A DNA stretch of 5,446 nucleotides from an uncultured Eubacteriales bacterium (GTDB lineage Bacteria; Bacillota; Clostridia; Oscillospirales; CAG-382): positions 1 through 5,446 of the forward strand of contig URCT01000141.1 of the NCBI GenBank assembly GCA_900546385.1, read 5' to 3'. Position numbers and translations under genes: made by a program. The notes under the pieces were generated by a model, which worked only from the letters and a program-made list of their open reading frames with translations, was not told the origin of the DNA and did not search any database. Each line of letters begins with the position of its first letter. Positions within the stretch are counted from its first letter, which is position 1. Of the stretch, positions 1 through 5,430 are shown one piece after another.

Positions 1-312
1 CGGTGTGTGCACAATGCGGATAAGCTTGTCCACACCGGCCATGGCAAGTATTTTTTCGATCCGTACCGACGGATTTTTAATAAACATTTTTGCACCGATC
101 TCCTGAAGCCTGCGGTATCTGCCAAGCACAAGCCCAAGACCCGAGCTGTCCATAAAATCGATGTCGCTGAGTTCTAACACCAGCGATTTCGGCCGCGTTT
201 CGGCAATCATCCGATCTAAGCTTTCCCGAATCTCGGCGGCGCTGTGGTGATCGATCTCGCCGCAAAGACCGACAAGCAGTCCCTCCGGCGTGCTGTACGC
301 TTTCATCTTCAT
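1..312 (-). CDS. spoIIAA: Anti-sigma F factor antagonist SpoIIAA (partial, C-terminus beyond the left edge)
   Basis: This is a STAS-domain protein read on the minus strand; 104 codons are visible and the frame is open to base 1. In the family, SpoIIAA binds the anti-sigma factor SpoIIAB, releasing sigma-F in the forespore. SpoIIAB inactivates it by phosphorylating a serine, and SpoIIE reactivates it. Visible hallmarks are GEIDHH (residues 18-23) and FMDSSGLGLVLGRYR (residues 53-67), nearly identical to the Bacillus subtilis phosphorylation loop. The expected phosphoserine is Ser56, the first serine of DSSG. The known protein is about 117 aa, so only a short C-terminal piece is missing. The ATG at 312-310 is preferred because AGGAGG (327-322) lies 9 nt upstream; a second ATG at 306-304 is too far from it. 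spoIIAB and sigF are expected next, outside the window. The identity is very secure. Confidence 0.95.
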   Translation of the reverse strand, partial: MKMKAYSTPEGLLVGLCGEIDHHSAAEIRESLDRMIAETRPKSLVLELSDIDFMDSSGLGLVLGRYRRLQEIGAKMFIKNPSVRIEKILAMAGVDKLIRIVHTP

Positions 313-320
313 ACGCGTTT

Positions 321-328
321 TCCTCCTT
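321..328 (-). promoter_or_regulatory. Ribosome binding site of spoIIAA
   Basis: On the minus strand AAGGAGGA precedes the spoIIAA ATG at 312, with 9 nt between AGGAGG and the start. It decides the start between two in-frame ATG codons six bases apart. Confidence 0.85.
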
Positions 329-352
329 ACATACGAGCAAACGAGTTTCCGG

Positions 353-379
353 GCGGCTGTTTTTGTGTTTGGCAGCCGC
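353..379. repeat. Inverted repeat in the spoIIAA leader
   Basis: GCGGCTG (353-359) and CAGCCGC (373-379) form a perfect 7-bp stem around a 13-nt loop. It lies between the TATAAT at 393-398 and the spoIIAA ribosome binding site, so it would be in the 5' leader of a minus-strand transcript. No T run follows it on the minus strand, so it is not an intrinsic terminator of the usual kind. Its role is unknown. Confidence 0.5.
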
Positions 380-392
380 TCTTACCTTCTTC

Positions 393-398
393 ATTATA
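393..398 (-). promoter_or_regulatory. Possible -10 hexamer upstream of spoIIAA
   Basis: A perfect TATAAT occurs on the minus strand about 80 nt upstream of the spoIIAA start. No convincing TTGACA-like -35 sits 16-18 nt before it; that region is a T run following CGAC. The spoIIA operon of Bacillus is mainly sigma-H dependent, and I could not find a good AGGA/GAAT sigma-H pair here. This is a weak candidate only. Confidence 0.25.
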
Positions 399-468
399 CG
401 GATGTGTGCGTGCGAAAAAAGTCGGAATATGAGCGGCATTTCAAAATTCCGCAAAAAGCGGTTTGTAC

Positions 469-497
469 GCATAGTTTTCCCATGCGCGGCAAAACTA
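469..497 (+). promoter_or_regulatory. Candidate forespore (sigma-F/sigma-G type) promoter of the ger operon
   Basis: GCATA at 469-473 is followed after 14 nt by GGCAAAACTA at 488-497. The second element fits every fixed position of the Bacillus forespore sigma-F -10 consensus as I remember it (GGnnAnAnTR), and GCATA fits the -35 consensus (GYATA). Read as sigma-G, the same -35 has a 17-nt spacer to AAAACTA, a poor match to CATnnTA. Transcription would start near 503-505, giving a leader of roughly 20 nt that contains the gerAA ribosome binding site. The spacing and consensus are recalled from Bacillus, so this is a well-placed prediction rather than a proven promoter. Confidence 0.45.
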
Positions 498-499
498 TG
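470..499. repeat. Perfect 9-bp inverted repeat overlapping the ger promoter
   Basis: CATAGTTTT (470-478) and AAAACTATG (491-499) are exact reverse complements separated by 12 nt. The arm centres are 21 bp apart, about two helical turns, as in an operator bound by a dimer on one face of the DNA. The arms fall on the proposed -35 and -10 elements of the plus-strand promoter, and the symmetry creates a similar promoter reading left (ACATA at 500-496, GGGAAAACTA at 481-472). It could be an operator, a bidirectional promoter, or both. Confidence 0.6.
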
Positions 500-509
500 T
501 ATGAAAAAC

Positions 510-516
510 GGGAGGA
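510..516 (+). promoter_or_regulatory. Ribosome binding site of gerAA
   Basis: GGGAGGA lies 6 nt before the ATG at 523 and supports that start. Confidence 0.8.
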
Positions 517-522
517 AACAGT

Positions 523-1950
523 ATGTTAAACGGATATTCGGCGGACGGCGTCTGCCAAAAGCTGTGGGAGACCTTTGATAAATGCGGCGATTTCAACCTG
601 CGTCCGGTTTTATGCGCCGGAAAGACCGTGTATCTTGCCAATATCGGCAATTTTTCCGGCCGTACCTATATCACCGAAAGCGTGGTCAAGCCGCTGGTGG
701 CGCAAAGCACGCCGCCGGAAAACGAGGATGCCTTTGCCGGCATTCTCTGTTCCTCCGAAGCCGAAAAGCTTTCTTCGTTCGACAGCCTTGTCGAAAAGGT
801 GCTTGCCGGAAGCGCGGTGGTTTTCACGGATATTCCGGACGGCGTGAGCGCGTATGCGGCAAGCGCCCGAAACGATCCGTCGCGCGGCGTGGGTGAACCC
901 CAAAACGAGGTGGTGGTGCGCGGTCCGCGAGAAGGCTTTATCGAAAAGGCCGAGGATAATGTGGCACTTTTGCGCAAACGCTTACGCACACCGAATATGA
1001 AGGTGCTCAATACCAAGGTCGGGAAGTGTTCCGAAACAACGGTCAAGGTGGTCTACCTCGAAAACGTTGCCGATGCCGCCCTTGTGGACGATATTCTGCG
1101 GCGTATTGCGGCAATCAAGCTCGATTCGGTCATGGATTCCGGCTATATCGAACAGTTTTTGACCGACGGCACACCGCGTCTGTTCACCGAGGTCGGCAAC
1201 AGCGAAAAGCCCGACAAGGTCGCTGCCAAGCTTGCCGAAGGACGCGTCGCCATCATCTGCGACGGAAGCCCGGTGGTGTTAACCGTGCCGTACCTGTTTA
1301 TCGAAAGCCTGCAATCGGCCGAGGATTATCTCAAAACGCCGTATTATGCGACCTTTGTGCGTCTTATCCGCTTTGCTGCCATGCTGCTTTCGCTGTATCT
1401 GCCGGCGTTCTATATCGCTGTGATGGAACACCACAAAAACGCCGTGCCGCCGGGTCTGTATGCTGCCATGACGGGCGCAAGGCGCGATATCCCGTTCAGC
1501 CTGTTTGGAGAGCTTGTGGTCATTCTCATCATTTTCGAATTTATCCGCGAGGTGGGCGTGCGGATGCCGGGTGCGGTGGGCGACGCGGTCAGCATTGTCG
1601 GCGGCCTTATTTTGGGCGATGCCGCCATCAGCGCGGGCATTTCGAGCGCACCGGTCATCATGGTGGCGGCTCTCACGGCCATCTGCACCTTCATTCTGCC
1701 GCCGTATATGAATACAACCGTGCTTGTGCGGCTTGCAAATCTTATTGCCGCGCGATTATTCGGCGTGGTGGGCATTGCCTTTGCGTTTACCGCACTTGTG
1801 GTGCATCTATGCGGCAAAACCTCGTTCGGCGTGCCGTATCTCATGCCGCTAAGTCCGCTAAGCCTTGCCGGACTCAACGACACATTGCTCATGCGGCCGA
1901 AAAAAGCCCTTGGCAACGCCGCGCGTGAATTGGAGGACAGCGACGCATGA
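523..1950 (+). CDS. gerAA: Spore germinant receptor A subunit (GerA/GerKA family)
   Basis: This 475-aa protein has the length and layout of the GerA-family A subunit. In the family it is an inner-membrane protein of the dormant spore that forms a receptor with the B and C subunits, senses nutrients and triggers germination. Residues 1-280 form the N-terminal soluble domain, with the family hallmarks QNEVVVRGPREGF (127-139), YLENVAD (178-184), GYIEQ (207-211) and DGSPVVL (247-253). From about residue 284 come roughly five membrane segments (near 284-303, 326-342, 356-375, 377-395 and 407-430). They carry the signature stretches FIREVGVRMP (340-349) and VSIVGGLILG (356-365). It is the first gene of a three-gene operon, and its stop overlaps the next start (ATGA). 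Divergent spoIIAA lies 210 bp away. The germinant cannot be predicted. Family identity is very secure. Confidence 0.95.
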   Translation: MLNGYSADGVCQKLWETFDKCGDFNLRPVLCAGKTVYLANIGNFSGRTYITESVVKPLVAQSTPPENEDAFAGILCSSEAEKLSSFDSLVEKVLAGSAVVFTDIPDGVSAYAASARNDPSRGVGEPQNEVVVRGPREGFIEKAEDNVALLRKRLRTPNMKVLNTKVGKCSETTVKVVYLENVADAALVDDILRRIAAIKLDSVMDSGYIEQFLTDGTPRLFTEVGNSEKPDKVAAKLAEGRVAIICDGSPVVLTVPYLFIESLQSAEDYLKTPYYATFVRLIRFAAMLLSLYLPAFYIAVMEHHKNAVPPGLYAAMTGARRDIPFSLFGELVVILIIFEFIREVGVRMPGAVGDAVSIVGGLILGDAAISAGISSAPVIMVAALTAICTFILPPYMNTTVLVRLANLIAARLFGVVGIAFAFTALVVHLCGKTSFGVPYLMPLSPLSLAGLNDTLLMRPKKALGNAARELEDSDA

Positions 1951-2519
1951 AAAAACGCTTTGCAAACGCGAAATATCCGACCGTTCTCTTGCTTTTTCTC
2001 TTGCTTCTGCCGATGCTTGGCGGCTGCGCGGCGCAAAGCGAAAAAACGACGCTGTATGTCAAAAAAATCGAACTCGATAAGGACGAGATCGGCTTTCGGC
2101 TGTATGTCACCGTTCTTTCGGAGGACGCTTTTACGGGTTCCAAAGGCGCATCGGATAAATCGGACACGGCAGATGAATCGGATAAATCCGAAAAATCAGA
2201 TACGTCAGATACGTCTGCGGACGGCGCATCGACCGAGAAAAACGCCGCCGGTCTTGCAAGCTCCGGCCGGGATACGGCGGAAAGCGATCCAACCACACTT
2301 ATGTACGGCGGAAAAACGCCGCGGGACGCCTTTGATGCCTTTTTTGCCGCTAACCCCGTTATTTATACCGGTACGTTGGAGGCCTATGTGTTCGGCGACA
2401 CCTTAACGGAGGACGATTTGTTTGAAACGGCGCTATACCTGCTCGATTCGCCGTCCCTGCCGCTCAAAATATTGGTGCGTGACCGCGAAAACGCTTCCAA
2501 AAGCCGCCAAAACGGCTGA
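1947..2519 (+). CDS. gerAC: GerAC-like germination lipoprotein, short form
   Basis: This 190-aa protein begins with a basic N-terminus, a leucine-rich hydrophobic core (12-24) and a lipobox LGGC with the lipidated Cys at residue 27. It should therefore be a lipoprotein on the outer face of the inner spore membrane. Residues about 35-57 (LYVKKIELDKDEIGFRLYVTV) and 127-183 resemble the N-terminal domain of Ger(x)C proteins, the receptor C subunit. Family members are usually about 370-400 aa with a further C-terminal domain, which is absent here. Between the two blocks is a Ser/Asp/Lys-rich repeat (about 69-90) in a hydrophilic linker reaching about residue 116. The start overlaps the gerAA stop, and GGAGG at 1932-1936 lies 10 nt upstream. 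I see no frameshift remnant: gerAB begins 23 bp after the stop. Assignment rests on operon position, the lipobox and weak domain resemblance. A divergent accessory lipoprotein is the alternative. Confidence 0.75.
   Translation: MKKRFANAKYPTVLLLFLLLLPMLGGCAAQSEKTTLYVKKIELDKDEIGFRLYVTVLSEDAFTGSKGASDKSDTADESDKSEKSDTSDTSADGASTEKNAAGLASSGRDTAESDPTTLMYGGKTPRDAFDAFFAANPVIYTGTLEAYVFGDTLTEDDLFETALYLLDSPSLPLKILVRDRENASKSRQNG
2151..2222 (+). repeat. 9-nt periodic repeat encoding Ser-Asp-x units inside the gerAC-like gene
   Basis: Eight consecutive 9-nt units are in frame with the gene. TCGGATAAA occurs exactly at 2151-2159 and 2178-2186, and TCAGATACG is repeated in tandem at 2196-2204 and 2205-2213; the other units are diverged. 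They encode Ser-Asp/Glu-Lys/Thr triplets. Such a tract is prone to unit gain or loss without breaking the frame. Confidence 0.8.
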
Positions 2520-2542
2520 AGCCGAAAGAGAGGGATTTTTCC

Positions 2543-3625
2543 ATGAATATGCAGTCGACCAAACCGACCCGAAAAGCCAAAAATCAAGCCGTTTCCTATG
2601 CCCTCATCACCTTTTCCTACCTGTATGCCGGGACGGTGCTTCGCAAGCCCTTTTATGCAGGCGGCGTGCCGCTTTTGGGGCTTTTGGTAAGCGGCGGTGC
2701 ACTGCTTGTGTTTTCCTATGTCTGTGCCGCCTATTTTGCCGGACGAGCCGGACGCGGCACACGTGCGCCGAGCGGCTTTTTTGCGGTGGTGTGCGGTGCG
2801 CTCTGCATGGTGTTCTGCGCGGCCATCCTGGCACGCTTTTTGGGGTCGCTTGCCTATTTTGACGTTGATTACGGAAAGCCGTTTGTGGTGATCTGCGCGT
2901 TTTTGGCGTGCCTTGGCATCACATTATATGCGGCGGCACGCACGCGGCTTTGTGTGGGCGGCTTTGCGCTGTTGACGGCGATCCCGTTTCTTTTGTGGAC
3001 GTGTCTCGGCTTTTTCGCGTTTTTTACCACCAAAAAGGCCTTTGCGTTAACGTCGCCGCTTGGCGGCTTTTCTTTTCGCACCGGACTTGTGCCGTTACTT
3101 TCGGAAACGGCGTATATCTGCCTCGACACGGTCTTTTTGGCAGTCGTTTTGTGCGATGGACAAAACGAAGAAACGCGAAATCTGACACCGCGGGCCTTTT
3201 TGCGCGGCACGGCGCTGTTTTTGCTTGCGGTCGGTGCAAATCTTGTCAAAAATCTGCTGCTGTTCGGGCAAAGGCTTGCCGGGGCGGCGGCCTATCCCGA
3301 TCTTGCGGCCGTGCGGTTAGTGCCGATTTTGGATCTGCCGGAGCTGTCGGTGATGATCAACACCTTTGCGTGTACCGTCAAATTAAGCGTGTATGCGGCG
3401 TGTGCCGTGACGCTTCTCAAAAACGCGTTCGGTGCGCGATACAACGCCGCCGTCACAAACGGCTTTTTTGCGGCTTTTCTCAGTGCCTTTTGCGCCTTTT
3501 TCTTTACCATGCGGCAAAAGGCGGCGGAAGGCATCGACAATGCCGCGTTCGGCGCGTTTTGCCTTGCCGCACTTATCTGCTTTGTGTTATACCCGGTTTC
3601 GGTGCGGAAAAACGGCAAGACTTGA
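2543..3625 (+). CDS. gerAB: Spore germinant receptor B subunit, GerAB-type permease
   Basis: This 360-aa protein is almost entirely hydrophobic, with about ten membrane segments (near 14-33, 41-62, 78-100, 113-131, 137-161, 182-204, 218-238, 268-294, 304-323 and 333-352). That matches the B subunits of Ger receptors, which belong to the APC transporter superfamily and help bind the germinant in the spore inner membrane. The clearest family-like stretch is residues 251-296, from YPDLAAVRLV through ILDLPELSVM to VKLSVYAACA. It parallels the FPTLE...VR...LERLD...W...K.SVY pattern of known GerAB proteins. The usual arginine-aspartate of the LERLD region reads LPELS here, so the sequence is divergent. 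The start at 2543 is supported by GAGAGGGA (2528-2535); an in-frame ATG at 2549 is the alternative. It follows the GerAC-like gene by 23 bp, so the order is A-C-B instead of the common A-B-C. No terminator follows before holA. Confidence 0.82.
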   Translation: MNMQSTKPTRKAKNQAVSYALITFSYLYAGTVLRKPFYAGGVPLLGLLVSGGALLVFSYVCAAYFAGRAGRGTRAPSGFFAVVCGALCMVFCAAILARFLGSLAYFDVDYGKPFVVICAFLACLGITLYAAARTRLCVGGFALLTAIPFLLWTCLGFFAFFTTKKAFALTSPLGGFSFRTGLVPLLSETAYICLDTVFLAVVLCDGQNEETRNLTPRAFLRGTALFLLAVGANLVKNLLLFGQRLAGAAAYPDLAAVRLVPILDLPELSVMINTFACTVKLSVYAACAVTLLKNAFGARYNAAVTNGFFAAFLSAFCAFFFTMRQKAAEGIDNAAFGAFCLAALICFVLYPVSVRKNGKT

Positions 3626-3650
3626 CTTTCCGGCATAAAAATGATATGAT
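3622..3650 (+). promoter_or_regulatory. Sigma-A type promoter of holA
   Basis: TTGACT (3622-3627) is followed after exactly 17 nt by TATGAT (3645-3650). Each hexamer is one base from the housekeeping consensus and the spacing is ideal. The -35 element contains the gerAB stop codon (TGA 3623-3625). Transcription should start near 3657, giving a leader of about 27 nt. Confidence 0.8.
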
Positions 3651-3671
3651 AGATAGGTAAAAACTCTGCCC

Positions 3672-3679
3672 GGAGGGAG
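3672..3679 (+). promoter_or_regulatory. Ribosome binding site of holA
   Basis: GGAGGGAG lies just before the ATG at 3684, with 7 nt between GGAGG and the start, and fixes the N-terminus. Confidence 0.8.
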
Positions 3680-3683
3680 TCCT

Positions 3684-4820
3684 ATGGCAAAAGCAAGCGA
3701 AAGAGACCTTGACAACAGCCGCGCGGCAAACGTCGCGGAATTAAAAAGCCGCCTAAAAAACGGGAACATTTCGGGTTCCTATCTGTTTTTCGGCGAAGAA
3801 GACTACTTAAAGCACTATTATGTCAACGACATGATGCGCTTCTGCGGCGACCGCAAGCTCAATGTCCGCACCTTTTACAGCGATGATTTTTCGCTTTCCG
3901 ATTTCACCAATGCCTGTCGGACGACCGCTTCGGGCGAAGCAAGTATGTTTGATGAGCCGTCGGAGACGGCCGAAAAAACCGAGACCTGTCGGCTGATCCG
4001 GCTTTGCGGCGTGCCGTTCGATGAGCTGTTCAAAAACGGCGACTTGACGGGCGCGGACGAAAAATATCTGCTGTCGCTCATCGAAGATCCCGACGAAGGC
4101 GTCATCATCGTTTTTGTTCTCTATCCGGGCAGTGAGGAGCTGTTGAAAACCGGGTTCTACAAAAAGATTGCCGAGCGGTCGCTCTGCGTGCTGTTCCGGC
4201 ATGAAGCAAACGGCAGCAATATGCTGTTATCCTGGATCTTGCGCCATTTTTCGCGCGCGGGCATTACCGCCGACCGGCACGTAATTTCCTATTTCAACAA
4301 CTATGTCGGCAACGATATGACGACGCTCAAGAATGAAATCGAAAACTGTGTGAACTATCTGCGGTATGAAGGCCGCGACACCCTGACTGTGGCGGATGTC
4401 GATTTTATCTGCAAAAAAAGCATTTCGGCGCAGATTTTCGATATTTCCAACAAAGCCCTCGAGGGAGATTATGCCGCGTCGCTTGCCGCTTATCGCAAAA
4501 TCCGCGCGGACGGCGAAAAAGATTTACTCATCTACGGCGTGCTTGCCAAAGCAGTGTACGATTTATGCACGGTGGAGCGGCTTTCCGCGGCCGGGCTTCC
4601 GTTTGCCGAGATCTTAAAAACTTCAAAGTTACACGAATATGCCGTGAAAAAGCAGCTGAATATCTTAGCCAAGCGCAAAAGAAACGCGGACGCTTCGTAT
4701 GCCGCCTATGCCGCCGAAACGCTCCTTGCGTATGACGCACCCATCAAAACGGGTCGCTCGGACGGCTATGACCTGTTGGAAGAACTGATTTTCAAGCTTG
4801 CCGTCGGAAAGCAAGCGTAA
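3684..4820 (+). CDS. holA: DNA polymerase III delta subunit (clamp loader)
   Basis: This 378-aa protein matches HolA, the clamp-loader subunit that opens the beta sliding clamp. It acts at the replication fork in a complex with DnaX and delta-prime. The N-terminal signature SGSYLFFGEEDYLKHYY (residues 30-46) matches the delta pattern of a nucleotide-binding-like fold without a functional Walker A lysine motif. LLSWILRHFSRAGI (181-194) followed by YVGNDMTTLKNEIENCVNYL (207-226) is the typical domain II region. FDISNKALEGDYAASL (252-267) leads into the helical C-terminal domain. Bacillus HolA is about 347 aa; the excess is mostly a charged 20-residue N-terminal lead and the loop near 83-101. 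It has its own promoter, and the acetyltransferase gene follows after 21 bp. Identity is secure. Confidence 0.93.
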   Translation: MAKASERDLDNSRAANVAELKSRLKNGNISGSYLFFGEEDYLKHYYVNDMMRFCGDRKLNVRTFYSDDFSLSDFTNACRTTASGEASMFDEPSETAEKTETCRLIRLCGVPFDELFKNGDLTGADEKYLLSLIEDPDEGVIIVFVLYPGSEELLKTGFYKKIAERSLCVLFRHEANGSNMLLSWILRHFSRAGITADRHVISYFNNYVGNDMTTLKNEIENCVNYLRYEGRDTLTVADVDFICKKSISAQIFDISNKALEGDYAASLAAYRKIRADGEKDLLIYGVLAKAVYDLCTVERLSAAGLPFAEILKTSKLHEYAVKKQLNILAKRKRNADASYAAYAAETLLAYDAPIKTGRSDGYDLLEELIFKLAVGKQA

Positions 4821-4829
4821 ACTATAAAT

Positions 4830-4836
4830 AAGGAGA
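4830..4836 (+). promoter_or_regulatory. Ribosome binding site of the acetyltransferase gene
   Basis: AAGGAGA lies 5 nt before the ATG at 4842, in the 21-nt gap after the holA stop. It supports translation coupled to the holA transcript. Confidence 0.8.
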
Positions 4837-4841
4837 ATTTT

Positions 4842-5294
4842 ATGTCGGAACAATTGAAAATACAAACACTTACCGCAGAGGACAGGGAAGAATTCTTATC
4901 GCTCAGCCGCGATTTTTACCGTTCGGACGCGGTTTTGCACGAAATCGATGAAAGCTGTCACATACACGCCTTTGACGAGATGATGCGCAGCGGCGAATAT
5001 CTGCTGGGCTATCTGCTCAAATATGACGGAAAAACAGCCGGATACGCCGTGTTAAACAAAATGTTTATGCGTGAGGTCGGCGGAACGGTGGTTTGGGTAG
5101 AGGAATTGTACATAACGCCGCCGTTTCAGGGCAAAGGCTTGGGAAGCGCGTTTTTTGCGTGGCTTGAGCAAAATGTGCCGGCGGTGCGTTACCGTTTGGA
5201 GGCAGAGCCGGACAATGTGCGCGCCATGGCCTTATATAAGCGGCTCGGCTATGAGGTTTTGCCGTATGTGCAGATGATCAAGGATGCTTTGTAA
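4842..5294 (+). CDS. GNAT-family N-acetyltransferase
   Basis: This 150-aa protein is a single GNAT domain, which transfers an acetyl group from acetyl-CoA to an amine. VVWVEELYITPPFQGKGLGSAF (residues 83-104) contains beta-strand 4 and the acetyl-CoA pyrophosphate loop QGKGLG (96-101). EPDNVRAMALYKRLGYEVLP (122-141) is the usual C-terminal GNAT block with the conserved Asn and Tyr of N..A..LY...GF/Y. The length is normal for a complete one-domain enzyme. The substrate cannot be read from the sequence: it could act on a protein N-terminus (RimI-like), a small molecule or an antibiotic. It lies 21 bp behind holA and directly before a strong terminator, so it is probably the last gene of that transcript. 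Confidence 0.9.
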   Translation: MSEQLKIQTLTAEDREEFLSLSRDFYRSDAVLHEIDESCHIHAFDEMMRSGEYLLGYLLKYDGKTAGYAVLNKMFMREVGGTVVWVEELYITPPFQGKGLGSAFFAWLEQNVPAVRYRLEAEPDNVRAMALYKRLGYEVLPYVQMIKDAL

Positions 5295-5295
5295 G

Positions 5296-5334
5296 AAAAA
5301 GGACATCAAACCGGCTCGGTTTGATGTCCTTTTT
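5296..5334. terminator. Intrinsic terminator after the acetyltransferase gene, probably bidirectional
   Basis: A perfect 17-bp stem pairs 5296-5312 with 5318-5334 around the loop GGCTC (5313-5317). It begins with five A and ends with five T, so it has a T run on both strands. It starts one base after the TAA stop (5292-5294) and ends the holA-acetyltransferase unit. The symmetric A5/T5 ends would also stop a convergent transcript from the right. Confidence 0.93.
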
Positions 5335-5430
5335 GGCGGCTATGCCGCCGGAGAATGCGCCGCCGCAGGCGGCGGAAAAAGCACGCGGAGCGTGCCGTCC
5401 CGGCAGGGACGAACTTTCCATAGGAAAGTT
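5335..5430. repeat. Cluster of five consecutive short perfect hairpins
   Basis: Directly behind the terminator come five perfect stems with 3- or 4-nt loops: 5335-5349 (6 bp, loop TAT), 5358-5374 (7 bp, loop GCA), 5381-5395 (6 bp, loop GGA), 5396-5411 (6 bp, loop GGCA) and 5412-5430 (8 bp, loop ATA). Gaps are 8, 6, 0 and 0 nt. The stems differ in sequence, apart from the shared GGCGGC/GCCGCC of the first two, so this is not a simple tandem repeat. No coding frame of note crosses it. Bases 5431-5446 (starting ACAAAGTTTTTTG) may begin a further unit cut by the window edge. It is likely a non-coding, perhaps dispersed, intergenic element of unknown function. Confidence 0.75.

Noticed and set aside
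77..472. Minus-strand open frame of 131 codons overlapping spoIIAA
   Set aside because: It is out of frame with the clear STAS protein on the same strand; the SpoIIAA frame has the conserved motifs and the ribosome binding site.
1026..1928. Plus-strand open frame of 300 codons
   Set aside because: It lies within gerAA in another frame, has an Arg/Cys/His-rich shadow composition and shows no motif.
1410..2036. Minus-strand open frame of 208 codons opposite gerAA
   Set aside because: It is antisense to the conserved membrane part of gerAA; it exists because of GC-rich codon use and has no start signal.
1889..2296. Minus-strand open frame of 135 codons with Ser-Asp repeats
   Set aside because: It is the antisense reading of the 9-nt repeat in the gerAC-like gene and lacks independent support.
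2422..2862. Plus-strand frame that might hold a lost GerAC C-terminal domain after a frameshift
   Set aside because: The frame is Cys/Arg-rich without any GerC-like pattern and most of it lies over gerAB, so a simple frameshift does not explain the short lipoprotein.
2908..3660. Plus-strand open frame of 250 codons over gerAB
   Set aside because: It overlaps the ten-segment permease frame and has a Cys/Arg-rich shadow composition; gerAB has the family-like stretch and the ribosome binding site.
3663..3680. Small ACTCT/GGAGT stem over the holA ribosome binding site
   Set aside because: It is a five-pair stem including a G-T pair with an 8-nt loop; too weak to claim translational control.
5335..5430. 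CRISPR-like array in the hairpin cluster
   Set aside because: The palindromes differ in sequence and spacing and there are no unique spacers of constant length between identical repeats.
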